Positions 1-6,723 of a DNA stretch of 7,678 bases are shown piece after piece (within the stretch, counting starts at the first letter, position 1; each line of letters starts with the position of its first letter). Both the position numbers and the translations under genes were made by a program. This stretch comes from JAEUPI01 sp035764445 (GTDB lineage Bacteria > Pseudomonadota > Gammaproteobacteria > Burkholderiales > Burkholderiaceae_C), in assembly GCA_035764445.1 (NCBI GenBank), contig DASTZF010000070.1, positions 1 to 7,678 on the forward strand. The letters are read 5' to 3'. The notes under the pieces are model-generated. The model had not been told where the DNA came from and searched no databases. It saw nothing but the letters and a program-made list of their open reading frames with translations.

Positions 1-1587
1 GGCAAGTTCGACTGGCCATTTCTCGCCACCTTGCCGGTCGCCGCGGCGCTGGCTGCGCTGCTCGGCGTCGCGCTCGGCGCGGTGGTGTTTCGCGTGCGCT
101 CGGTGCGCGGCGAGCTGTTCGCATTGCTGACCCTGGCGGTCACGTTCGTGCTCGCCACCATCGTGCTCAACACGCCGATCGACGGCGGGCCGGGCATCTA
201 CCTGAGCGCGGTGCCGGTGCCGCAGCTGGCACCGACCCAGCCAGGCACCTTCTACCTGCTGGCGCTGGCCGGTGCCGCGGCCGCGCTGCTGATCGCCTAC
301 ACGGTGCAGCAATCGCGGTTGGGCGTCGGCCTGTTCGCGATTCACGACGACGAGGACGCCGCCGAGGTGATGGGCGTGCCGACCTATCGCTACAAGCTCG
401 CCGCGCTGGCGATCTCGTGCGCGCTCGCGGGGCTGGCCGGCGGCGTGCACGCGCTGTTCATCTCGTACGTGACGACCGGCGAGGTGTTCTCGATCAACGT
501 GCCGTTGACGGTGATCCTGATGAGCGTGCTCGGTGGCACGCGCCACTGGGCCGGTCCGGCGGTCGGCGCCGCGGCGATCACGCTGCTGCTGTACGCGTTC
601 ACCAAAGGCGATCTGGCGCTGGCCGGTAAGGCGACCACCGGCGCGGTGCTGATCGCCGCCATCCTGTTCATGCCGCAGGGCATCGTGCCGAGGCTGCTGC
701 AGTGGCTCGCACGCCCACGTGCGGGGCTTGGCGATACCGCGCCCGACGCGACGCCGGCGGAGTCACCGAGCGCCGGCGCAGCGCGCGTCGAGGCCGCGCC
801 GCTCGACGGAATCGCCGCGGCGCAAGCGACGACGCCATCGTCGCCGTCGGCGCGCGGCGACCTGCTGTTGCGCACCAGCGCGTTGGCCAAGTCGTTCTCC
901 GGCGTGCAGGCGCTGGCGGGCGTCGACGTCGATATCCGGCGCGGCGAGATCCTTGGACTGATCGGCCCCAACGGGTCGGGCAAGTCGACCTTCATCAACG
1001 TCGTCAGCGGTCACCTGAGCGCGACCTCGGGCCGCATCGAGTTCGAAGGGCGCGCGATCGAACATCTCGCCGCGCACCGCATCGCGCACGCCGGCATCGC
1101 GCGCACCTACCAGATCCCGCGGCCGTTCGCGCACCAGAGCGTGCGCGACAATGTGGCGGCGGCGGCGATGTTCGGCGGCGCGGCGCTGTCGTCGGGCAAG
1201 GCGCGGCGCGAGGCCGACCACTGGCTGGCGTTCGCCGGCCTGACCGCGAAGGCACACGCACTGCCCGACGCGCTGAACCTGCACCAGCGCAAGTTCCTCG
1301 AGCTCGCGCGGGCGCTGGCGTCGCGGCCGCGGCTGGTGCTGCTCGACGAGGTGCTGTGTGGACTGAACCCGTCGGAGATCGACTCGGCGGTCGCGCTGAT
1401 CCGCCGCATTCGCGACGCCGGCACGACGGTGGTGTTCGTCGAGCACGTGATGCGCGCGGTGATGGCGCTGAGCGACCGTCTGGTGGTGTTGAATCACGGC
1501 CAGCTGCTGGCCGCAGGGCCGGCGGCGCAGGTGATGCAGCGGCCCGACGTGGTGGCCGCGTACCTGGGAACGGTGGACGCGTGCTGA
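1..1587 (+). CDS. livM-livG: Fused branched-chain amino acid type ABC importer permease/ATPase (LivM-LivG), 5' end outside window
   Basis: Inner-membrane permease fused to its cytoplasmic ATPase, part of a HAAT-family importer for branched-chain amino acids or related amides and acids. The frame is open from base 1 to TGA at 1585-1587, so the N-terminus is missing. Counting codons from base 1, about codons 10-235 are hydrophobic helices with the LivM cytoplasmic loop (FAIHDDEDAAEVMGV, about 112-126). A polar Ala/Pro/Ser linker follows (about 240-285), then a LivG-type ATPase. The ATPase shows Walker A GPNGSGKS (322-329), Q-loop Gln 371, Walker B LVLLDE (445-450) and switch His 482 in VEHVM. 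Two motifs are unusual: the ABC signature reads LNLHQ (425-429) instead of LSGGQ or YGDQ, and the residue after the Walker B Glu is Val instead of Pro. From memory, similar variants occur in some LivG subfamilies, so I do not call it dead. LivF follows with overlap. The substrate cannot be read from sequence. Confidence 0.93.
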   Translation, partial: GKFDWPFLATLPVAAALAALLGVALGAVVFRVRSVRGELFALLTLAVTFVLATIVLNTPIDGGPGIYLSAVPVPQLAPTQPGTFYLLALAGAAAALLIAYTVQQSRLGVGLFAIHDDEDAAEVMGVPTYRYKLAALAISCALAGLAGGVHALFISYVTTGEVFSINVPLTVILMSVLGGTRHWAGPAVGAAAITLLLYAFTKGDLALAGKATTGAVLIAAILFMPQGIVPRLLQWLARPRAGLGDTAPDATPAESPSAGAARVEAAPLDGIAAAQATTPSSPSARGDLLLRTSALAKSFSGVQALAGVDVDIRRGEILGLIGPNGSGKSTFINVVSGHLSATSGRIEFEGRAIEHLAAHRIAHAGIARTYQIPRPFAHQSVRDNVAAAAMFGGAALSSGKARREADHWLAFAGLTAKAHALPDALNLHQRKFLELARALASRPRLVLLDEVLCGLNPSEIDSAVALIRRIRDAGTTVVFVEHVMRAVMALSDRLVVLNHGQLLAAGPAAQVMQRPDVVAAYLGTVDAC

Positions 1588-2312
1588 AGACCAGCAGCCT
1601 CGAGGTGGCCTACGGCGCGGCGCCGGCGCTGTGGGGCGTGTCGATCGAGCTGCATCGCGGCGAGCTGCTCAGCGTCGTCGGCCCCAACGGTGCCGGCAAG
1701 TCGACGCTGATCAACGCGCTGGCCGGGCTGCTGCGCGCGCGCGGCGGCACGATCGAGCTCGACGGGCACGACATCACGAACCTGGCTCCGCACCGCTTCT
1801 GCGCCGAGGGCATCGCGATCGTCCCCGAGGGGCGCCGCTTGTTCGCGACGATGAGCGTGCTCGAGAACCTCGAGATCGGCTGCCTGCTGCCGCGCGCGCG
1901 CGCGCGCCGCACGGCATCCCTCGAACACGCGATCGACCTCTTTCCGGTGCTGAAGGACAAGCTCAAGGCCCCCGCCGCAGCGCTGTCGGGCGGCCAGCAG
2001 CAGATGGTGGCGATCGCGCGCGCGCTGATGTGCTGCCCGCGGCTGCTGCTGCTCGACGAGCCGTCGCTCGGGCTGTCGCCGCTGGTGGTGCACGACCTGT
2101 TCTCGGCGATCCGCCGCATCAGCGCCGAAGGCATGACGATCCTGCTGGTCGAGCAGAACGTGGTCACCACGATGCAGATCGCGCAGCGCGTGTGCGTGCT
2201 CGAGCAGGGCCGCATCGTCGCCGAGGGCACGCCGCAGGCGCTGATGTCACGCCCGGAGATCCGGCGCGCCTACCTCGGCGGCGACCTCGGCGCGGGCGGC
2301 GAGCCGCTGTAG
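1581..2312 (+). CDS. livF: Branched-chain amino acid type ABC importer ATP-binding protein LivF
   Basis: Second cytoplasmic ATPase of the Liv-type importer, expected to pair with the LivG half of the upstream fusion. The product has 243 residues, normal for LivF. Visible motifs are Walker A GPNGAGKS (34-41), the LivF-typical VPEGRRLF in the Q-loop region (81-88), signature LSGGQQQ (135-141) and Walker B LLLLDEP (155-161). LVEQN stands at the switch position, where LivF proteins carry Gln in place of the usual His. The GTG start at 1581 is chosen because it lies in the GTGCTGA overlap with the upstream stop, a typical translational-coupling arrangement, and because the protein then begins LKTSSLEVAYG as LivF proteins do; a purine-rich GGGAACGG lies just upstream. 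The same frame stays open far to the left, but that part translates to Arg-rich nonsense antiphase to the fusion gene. A (CG)8 run at 1891-1907 encodes Arg/Ala after residue 103. Confidence 0.95.
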   Translation: MLKTSSLEVAYGAAPALWGVSIELHRGELLSVVGPNGAGKSTLINALAGLLRARGGTIELDGHDITNLAPHRFCAEGIAIVPEGRRLFATMSVLENLEIGCLLPRARARRTASLEHAIDLFPVLKDKLKAPAAALSGGQQQMVAIARALMCCPRLLLLDEPSLGLSPLVVHDLFSAIRRISAEGMTILLVEQNVVTTMQIAQRVCVLEQGRIVAEGTPQALMSRPEIRRAYLGGDLGAGGEPL

Positions 2313-2333
2313 TGCGCCGCCGCGCAGCGGTGG

Positions 2334-3617
2334 TCAGCGCACCGTGAACGGCGCCTGGTACGGCCGCCCGAACACCACGCCGCCGGCGATCGTCGCAGAC
2401 GGCTTCAGGTAGACCTTGCCGTCGCGCTTGTTGTTGCGCGTGTCGACGAACGACACCGGCCCTTCGACCAACTCGAACACCGCGATATCGGCCGGTGCGC
2501 CGGTCTGCAACGTGCCGAGCCTCGGCACGCGGCCGATCACGCGCGCCGGCGCGCTGGTGGCCAGCGTGATCACCTGCTCGAGCGTGAACCCCATGTTGAG
2601 GAACTTGCTCATCACCCACGGCAGGTACGGCATGCCCGGCGTGTTGCCCGAGAAGACGTGGATGTCCGACGAGATCGTGTCCGGTGGGCAGCCCTGCGCG
2701 ATCGCCGCCTCGGCCACCGTGTAGTCGAAGCTGCCGCCGCCGTGGCCGACGTCGAACACCACGCCGCGGCGCTTGGCGGCCAGCGCCGCGGGCAGCAGCT
2801 TGCCGTCCTGCACGATGTTGGTCCCCTCGCCGGCGACGTTGGGAGCGCCCGAGAAGCAGTGCGTCAGGATGTCGCCCGCGCGCAGCGTGTCGAGGATCTG
2901 GCTCATCAGCTCGCGCGTCTGCACGCCTCCGATGTGGCACATCACCTTGGCCGGAACGCCGGACTTCTCGCAGGCGGCGATCGCGCGCTTCAGCGGCTCC
3001 AGGCCGTTCTTCGCGATCACGTTCTCGCTCATGCGCACCTTGATGCCGAGCACGAAGTCGGCGTTCTCGGCCACCGCACGCGCCGCCGCATCGACCTGCG
3101 CGTAGTCGATGTTGAACAGCTCGGGCACCGGGAAGCCGGCCAGCCCGACCAGACCGATGTGCACGAACGCGAACTGGCGCGTGCGCGCCTGCGCCATCGC
3201 CAGGCGGCGGAAGGCGGCGATGTTGTTGGCGCCGGCGTCGCCCGCCGACACCACGGTGGTGGTGCACTGATACGGCACCAGTTCGTCGGCCGGGATGCCG
3301 ATCGCCGAGCCGTACGGAAACGTGTGGGCGTGCAGGTCGATCAGGCCCGGCGTCACCAGCCGCCCCGCGGCATCGAACACGCGCTCGGCGCGCTCGGGCG
3401 CGATGCTGGCCGCGATCGTCTCGATCTGCCCGTAGCGGATGCCGATGTCGCGCTGACCCTTGAGGTTCTGGCTCGGGTCGAGCACGTTGGCGTTGCGCAC
3501 CAGTAGGTCGAACTTGTCGTTCGGCCCCATCGCGGCGCGCGCCGCCGCCGGCACCAGCGCGCTCAGTGCCAATGCGGCATGACCGGCCAACCACTCGCGA
3601 CGTGTGCGATTTGTCAT
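2334..3617 (-). CDS. Tat-exported metal-dependent amidohydrolase (COG3964-like amidohydrolase/deacetylase)
   Basis: Amidohydrolase-superfamily enzyme of 427 residues related to the dihydroorotase-like COG3964 group. A characterised member of that group, Atu3266, hydrolyses acetyl-(R)-mandelate-type esters; the substrate here is unknown. The N-terminus carries a twin-arginine signal (RTRREWL, residues 4-10), a hydrophobic stretch (11-22) and an AxA-type site near ARA (26-28), so folded export to the periplasm is predicted. Metal-site residues are complete: HxH at 96/98 (DLHAH), Lys193 as the likely carboxylated bridging ligand (GIKVR), His228 (MCHIGG), His253 (THCFSG) and Asp318 (SSDIH). A C-terminal segment (about 365-420) completes the small beta domain. 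The start at 3617 is fixed by a strong GGAGGAG Shine-Dalgarno and the signal peptide, although the frame is open further upstream. The gene converges on the Liv operon with 21 bases between stops and diverges from the lipoprotein gene. A link to the importer's substrate is plausible but inferred. Confidence 0.92.
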   Translation of the reverse strand: MTNRTRREWLAGHAALALSALVPAAARAAMGPNDKFDLLVRNANVLDPSQNLKGQRDIGIRYGQIETIAASIAPERAERVFDAAGRLVTPGLIDLHAHTFPYGSAIGIPADELVPYQCTTTVVSAGDAGANNIAAFRRLAMAQARTRQFAFVHIGLVGLAGFPVPELFNIDYAQVDAAARAVAENADFVLGIKVRMSENVIAKNGLEPLKRAIAACEKSGVPAKVMCHIGGVQTRELMSQILDTLRAGDILTHCFSGAPNVAGEGTNIVQDGKLLPAALAAKRRGVVFDVGHGGGSFDYTVAEAAIAQGCPPDTISSDIHVFSGNTPGMPYLPWVMSKFLNMGFTLEQVITLATSAPARVIGRVPRLGTLQTGAPADIAVFELVEGPVSFVDTRNNKRDGKVYLKPSATIAGGVVFGRPYQAPFTVR

Positions 3618-3619
3618 GT

Positions 3620-3626
3620 CTCCTCC
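3620..3626 (-). promoter_or_regulatory. Ribosome binding site deciding the amidohydrolase start
   Basis: On the minus strand GGAGGAG ends two bases before the ATG at 3617-3615, leaving 4 to 5 bases from the AGGAG or GGAGG core. It picks this ATG over candidates in the open frame further upstream and agrees with the twin-arginine signal peptide that starts here. Confidence 0.85.
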
Positions 3627-3691
3627 AGCGGCTCGGGGTGCGGGGGCATTCAAGCATGCGCATCGGTGCGACGCAACCTCGTCGTGCGGCG

Positions 3692-3718
3692 CGCGCACCG
3701 TGCAGTATTTCGTGCGCG
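3692..3718. repeat. Inverted repeat in the amidohydrolase/lipoprotein divergent intergenic region
   Basis: CGCGCAC (3692-3698) and GTGCGCG (3712-3718) are perfect 7-base inverted arms around a 13-base spacer that includes the AT-richer AGTATTT. The 191-base region 3618-3808 must hold promoters for both flanking genes. I could not identify a convincing -35/-10 pair in it. The repeat could be an operator or a chance product of high G+C. Confidence 0.35.
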
Positions 3719-3808
3719 ACACCCAAGGAAACACTGTGACGGCGACGCTCCGATAAGGTTGGCTGTGGAGTCCCGCCCGGCAGTGCGGGTGCAACGATTG
3801 GAGTAAAC

Positions 3809-4474
3809 ATGACCTCGAGCAAGACCTGCAATTTGTGGATGGGGACGTTGGTGCTGGGTGGCGCGACGCTGTTGAGCGCGTGCGGCCCGCAGGACGGCGG
3901 CAGCGCCGCGCAGGCGGCACAGGTGGCTGCGCCGGCACCGGTGGTGGCAACGGCGCCGGTGGTGGCACAGACGCCCGCGCCGGTGGCGAACCCCGAACCC
4001 GCGCCCGTCGCAACGCCCGCGCCCGCCCCCGTCGCCAAGCCGGCGCCCAAGCCCGCGCCGATCCACGTGGCCAAGCCGGCGGCCAAGCCGATGCCGGTGA
4101 AAGACACGGCGCCCGAGGTTCGGGTGGCAGCCGCACCGCCCTCGAACACCGTGGGCGCGGTGACGCAGATCGACCCGATCACCGAGAGCAACGCCAGCGG
4201 CGTCGGCGCGGTGGCCGGCGGCGCGCTCGGCGGCGTCGTCGGGCACCAGTTCGGCAAGGGCGACGGCAAGAAGGCGATGACCGTGCTCGGCGCCATCGGC
4301 GGCGCGGTGGCCGGCCATCAGATCGAGAAGGCCAACAACGCCAAGGTGGTGGGCTATCGCGTGCAGGTGCATCTCGACAACGGCGAGACCCGCACCTTCG
4401 AACCCGCGCAGCTCGACGGCCTGAAGGTCGGCGACCGCGTGCGTGTCGACCAAGGGCAACTGCGCCGCGTCTAA
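3809..4474 (+). CDS. Glycine-zipper 2TM domain lipoprotein with Pro/Ala-rich linker
   Basis: Predicted outer-membrane-associated lipoprotein of 221 residues. The signal peptide (1-24) ends in a lipobox LLSAC with lipidated Cys25; the residue after Cys is Gly, so Lol sorting to the outer membrane is expected. Residues about 30-110 form a low-complexity Pro/Ala/Val/Lys spacer with repeated APVV, APAPV and KPAP units, suited to spanning the periplasm or cell wall. Residues about 130-175 are a glycine zipper (GVGAVAGGALGG and VLGAIGGAVAGHQ) of the Rickettsia 17-kDa antigen/SlyB type, followed by a short beta-rich tail (YRVQVHLDNGETRTF). The start has GGAG five bases upstream of the ATG. The OmpA-type lipoprotein gene follows after 32 bases and is probably co-transcribed. 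The family is linked to envelope integrity, but no enzyme activity is implied and the exact role is unknown. Confidence 0.88.
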   Translation: MTSSKTCNLWMGTLVLGGATLLSACGPQDGGSAAQAAQVAAPAPVVATAPVVAQTPAPVANPEPAPVATPAPAPVAKPAPKPAPIHVAKPAAKPMPVKDTAPEVRVAAAPPSNTVGAVTQIDPITESNASGVGAVAGGALGGVVGHQFGKGDGKKAMTVLGAIGGAVAGHQIEKANNAKVVGYRVQVHLDNGETRTFEPAQLDGLKVGDRVRVDQGQLRRV

Positions 4475-4494
4475 CGCCACCGCCTAACGAGATC

Positions 4495-4500
4495 AGGAGG
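4495..4500 (+). promoter_or_regulatory. Ribosome binding site of the OmpA-type lipoprotein gene
   Basis: A perfect AGGAGG lies six bases before the ATG at 4507. The reading frame is open for several hundred bases upstream, so this site together with the lipoprotein signal peptide decides the start. Confidence 0.9.
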
Positions 4501-4506
4501 GAATCC

Positions 4507-5166
4507 ATGACCACACACAGCCCGTTCGTCCGCAGCCTGGTCGCGCTCGGCGTCGTCACGGCGCTCGCCGCGTGCCAGAACATGACCGAGCGCGAGAAAG
4601 GCACCGCCACCGGCGCCGGCATCGGCGCGATCCTCGGTGCCGCCATCGGGTCCAACAGCAACAACGCCGGCAAGGGCGCGGTGATCGGCGCCGCCGCCGG
4701 TGCGGTGGCGGGCAACCTGTGGTCCAAGCACATGGAGGAAAAGCGCCAGGCGATGGAGAAGGCCACGCAGGGCACCGGCATCGCCGTGACGCGCACCGAA
4801 GACAACCAGCTGAAGGTCAACGTGCCGAGCGATTTCTCGTTCGATGTCGGCCGCTCGGACGTCAAGTCCAACATGCGGCCGGTGCTCGACGAGTTCGCCA
4901 AGGGACTCGACCCGAATATGCACGTGCGCGTGGTCGGCCACACCGACTCCACCGGCAGCGACGCGATCAACAACCCGCTTTCGGTGCGGCGCGCCGAAGC
5001 CGTGCGCGACTACATGGCGACCAAGGGCGTGACCGGCGGCCGCGTGATCACCGAGGGCCACGGCGCGCACGAGCCGGTGGCCGGCAACGAGACGGTCGCC
5101 GGCCGGGCGCAGAACCGCCGCGTCGAGATCTTCCTGCGCGAGCCGGCCGCCAACGGCGGCTCTTGA
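4507..5166 (+). CDS. OmpA-family lipoprotein with glycine zipper (YiaD-like)
   Basis: Predicted lipoprotein of 219 residues that anchors the outer membrane to peptidoglycan. The signal peptide ends in lipobox ALAAC with Cys23; the following Gln is compatible with outer-membrane sorting. Residues about 35-70 are a glycine zipper (GAGIGAILGAAIGS and GAVIGAAAGAVAGN), followed by a short charged helix (72-88). The OmpA C-terminal domain covers about 100-212, with HTDSTG holding Asp147 and NNPLSVRRA holding Arg162, the two positions that bind diaminopimelate in OmpA, and the closing AQNRRVEI (201-208). Order and length match E. coli YiaD rather than Pal, which lacks the zipper. It lies 32 bases after the other glycine-zipper lipoprotein gene and ends 27 bases before a strong terminator, so the two form a likely bicistronic envelope unit. 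No sign of truncation. Confidence 0.93.
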   Translation: MTTHSPFVRSLVALGVVTALAACQNMTEREKGTATGAGIGAILGAAIGSNSNNAGKGAVIGAAAGAVAGNLWSKHMEEKRQAMEKATQGTGIAVTRTEDNQLKVNVPSDFSFDVGRSDVKSNMRPVLDEFAKGLDPNMHVRVVGHTDSTGSDAINNPLSVRRAEAVRDYMATKGVTGGRVITEGHGAHEPVAGNETVAGRAQNRRVEIFLREPAANGGS

Positions 5167-5193
5167 CCCAGCGCTCGCACCGAGTGCTCAGCG

Positions 5194-5221
5194 AAACGGC
5201 CGCCACGGCGGCCGTTTTCTT
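5194..5221 (+). terminator. Rho-independent terminator after the lipoprotein pair
   Basis: AAACGGCCGCC (5194-5204) and GGCGGCCGTTT (5207-5217) are perfect complementary arms; sterically the loop is probably CACG. The right arm runs into TTTTCTT (5215-5221). It ends the + strand lipoprotein transcript. On the minus strand only three T follow the stem, so termination of the leftward transcript ending at 5240 would be weaker. Confidence 0.92.
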
Positions 5222-5239
5222 CGCCATCGGGTTGCCATC

Positions 5240-5470
5240 TCACGCGAGGGCGACGCGGTAGCGCAACCCCGGCTTGCCGCCGAACTGCGGCGGCTGAATG
5301 AAGCGCTCGTGCAGCCGGCCGCCGACCGCCTCGATGACTCTCTGCGAGGCCAGGTTGTCCGGATCGGTGGTGATCTCGACGTCCGGCAGCCCGACGGCGC
5401 GGGCCTCGGTCAACATGGCCCGCAGGGCGGCGGTGGCATAGCCACGACGTTGCTTCCACGGCACCACCAC
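5240..5470 (-). pseudogene. GNAT-family N-acetyltransferase, 3' remnant
   Basis: Only the C-terminal half of a GNAT acetyltransferase is present: VVPWKQRRGYATAAL holds the acetyl-CoA pyrophosphate-binding Q-x-x-G-x-A motif (residues 7-12), followed by helix alpha3, the strand VEIT, the DPDNLASQRVIEAVGG segment and a basic tail. The longest open stretch starts at GTG 5470 and gives 76 residues, whereas a GNAT fold normally needs about 140 or more. An in-frame TAG stands immediately upstream (5473-5471). The codons before that stop still read GLEDGHPDL, possibly decayed GNAT sequence, and then overlap the DUF2784 gene in another frame. I read it as a remnant that lost its N-terminal half. A short functional protein from the GTG, or a sequencing error at the TAG, cannot be excluded, but neither would restore a full N-terminus without overlapping the neighbour. 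Confidence 0.72.
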
Positions 5471-5477
5471 CTACAGG

Positions 5478-5858
5478 TCAGGGTGCCCGTCTTCGAGACC
5501 GGAACCAGCGCACGTGCAGCCAACCATACGTCAGCGCATTGGTGGCGATCACCGCGGCCAGGAGGATGAACTGGACCTCTGCCGTGAGCCCGCCCGCGGA
5601 GATCGGGGCCACCAGATAGTGCTCGATGAACCCACCGGAATAACCGGGCTCACCCGTGCGCGAGCGCAGGGCGTTCTCCAGATCGGTCAAGGGGCAGGCA
5701 CGGCCCGTCGCTTCGATGAACAGTCCCCAAGCCGCTGCCGGCAGGTGCAGCCACGGAATCCAACGCCACTTGAGCGCGAGCAGCGCGCCGAACGGTACGA
5801 AGACCACGAACGCGAGGTGAACCACGACGACCACATCGGCTGCAATGCGGTACAGCAT
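5478..5858 (-). CDS. DUF2784 family small membrane protein
   Basis: Integral membrane protein of 126 residues, full length for DUF2784. It shows an N-terminal hydrophobic helix (about 6-29), a second helix after WIPWLHLP (about 37-52), the family motif CPLTDLENALR (55-65), GGFIEHYL (75-82) and a C-terminal helix (about 94-114) ending in an Arg-rich cytoplasmic-looking tail. The family has no known function. The ATG at 5858 is chosen because it begins MLYRIAADVVVVVHLAF as family members do; the Shine-Dalgarno is poor. It follows hpaH on the same strand after 52 bases and may be read through from it. Its stop lies 7 bases before the GNAT remnant. Nothing ties it to aromatic catabolism except position. 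Confidence 0.88.
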   Translation of the reverse strand: MLYRIAADVVVVVHLAFVVFVPFGALLALKWRWIPWLHLPAAAWGLFIEATGRACPLTDLENALRSRTGEPGYSGGFIEHYLVAPISAGGLTAEVQFILLAAVIATNALTYGWLHVRWFRSRRRAP

Positions 5859-5910
5859 GAAGCGATGTGGACGATTGAGTTCGGACGCTTGACGCCCGGG
5901 ACCGAGGGAC

Positions 5911-6723
5911 CTACACGAAGCGAAACGCCACGCTACCCAGCGGCCCGTAGTCAGCGTGCAGCGTGTCGCCGGCCTGCGCGAACACCGGCCGCGTGAACGA
6001 CCCGGCGAGGACGACCTGCCCAGGCTCGAGCGACTCGTCGTAGGCGGCGATCTTGTTGGCCAGCCACGCCACGCCGTTGGCGGGATGGTTGAGCACGCCG
6101 GCCGCCAGCCCCGTCTCCTCGACGACGCCGTTCTTGTGCAGCAGCGCGCCGACCCAGCGCAGGTCGACGTCGTGCGGCCGCACCGGACGGCCACCGGTGA
6201 CGATGCCGGCGTTGGCCGCGAAGTCGGAGATGGTGTCGAACACCTTGCGCATCTGCTTGGTCTCGCGGTCGAACTGCTCGATGCGCGCGTCGATGATCTC
6301 GATCGCCGGGGTCACCACCTCGGTGGCCGCCAGCACGTCGAACAGCGTGACACCGGGCCCGCGCAGCGGCTTGCCGAGGATGAACGCGAGCTCGACCTCG
6401 ATGCGCGGCGCGATGAAACGCTCGATCGCGATCTCGCTGCCCGCGGCGAACACCATGTCGCTCATCAGCGGCGCGAAATCGGGCTCGTCGATCTGGCTCG
6501 CCTGCTGCATCGCGCGCGACGTGAGCCCGATCTTGCGGCCGACGATGCGGTGGCCGTCGGCGAGCTCGAGCTTCACCCACGCGCGCTGGATCGCGTAGCC
6601 GTCGTCGATCGTCATCGACGGGTGCTGCTTCGAGAAATGGCGCAGCTGCGTGCGCGACTTGCGCGCATCGTAGAGCTGCCTGGCCAGGGTGGCGATCGTG
6701 CGATCGTCGAGCGTGGTGGTCAT
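5911..6723 (-). CDS. hpaH: 2-oxohept-4-ene-1,7-dioate hydratase
   Basis: Cytoplasmic Mg2+-dependent hydratase of the homoprotocatechuate (4-hydroxyphenylacetate) meta-cleavage pathway. It adds water to 2-oxohept-4-ene-1,7-dioate, giving 4-hydroxy-2-oxoheptanedioate for the HpaI aldolase. The 270-residue protein is close to the 267 of E. coli HpaH/HpcG and aligns by eye over its whole length. Expected metal ligands are present as Glu109 and Glu111 (RIEVELAF) and Glu142 (AIEIIDAR). Also conserved are Lys64 in GRKIGLTS, RKVFDTISD (159-167) and the long block LAAGVLNHPANGVAWLANK (206-224), plus GSFTRP near the end. The wording of these blocks fits HpaH better than the related MhpD or XylJ hydratases. 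The ATG at 6723 overlaps the hpaF stop by ATGA, so translation is probably coupled. The aldolase gene does not follow; DUF2784 does. Confidence 0.95.
   Translation of the reverse strand: MTTTLDDRTIATLARQLYDARKSRTQLRHFSKQHPSMTIDDGYAIQRAWVKLELADGHRIVGRKIGLTSRAMQQASQIDEPDFAPLMSDMVFAAGSEIAIERFIAPRIEVELAFILGKPLRGPGVTLFDVLAATEVVTPAIEIIDARIEQFDRETKQMRKVFDTISDFAANAGIVTGGRPVRPHDVDLRWVGALLHKNGVVEETGLAAGVLNHPANGVAWLANKIAAYDESLEPGQVVLAGSFTRPVFAQAGDTLHADYGPLGSVAFRFV

Noticed and set aside
702..1580. Plus-strand open frame upstream of and in frame with livF
   Set aside because: It is antiphase to the LivG ATPase domain and reads as Arg-rich sequence without any family motif.
2304..2330. Hairpins between the convergent livF and amidohydrolase stops (CCGCTG/CAGCGG and TGCGC/GCGCA)
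   Set aside because: The stems are only five to six bases, mutually overlapping, and have no T-run, so I do not call a terminator.
3752..3757. GATAAG as a -10 box for the first lipoprotein gene
   Set aside because: No -35-like sequence lies at a suitable distance and there is no TG extension, so the match is too weak.
3772..3789. CCCGC/GCGGG hairpin just before the first lipoprotein start
   Set aside because: Only a five-base stem with an eight-base loop; likely chance in G+C-rich DNA.
3618..4296. Upstream extension of the minus-strand amidohydrolase frame, open to 4136, and a second minus frame open from 2164 to 4296
   Set aside because: The extension lacks a ribosome site and translates to low-complexity sequence antisense to the lipoprotein gene. 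The strong Shine-Dalgarno and Tat signal fix the start at 3617. The other frame is out of phase with the conserved protein.
3835..4506. Long plus-strand open frame continuous with and upstream of the OmpA-type lipoprotein
   Set aside because: It is Arg/Gly-rich out-of-frame translation of the first lipoprotein gene; the lipobox and AGGAGG place the real start at 4507.
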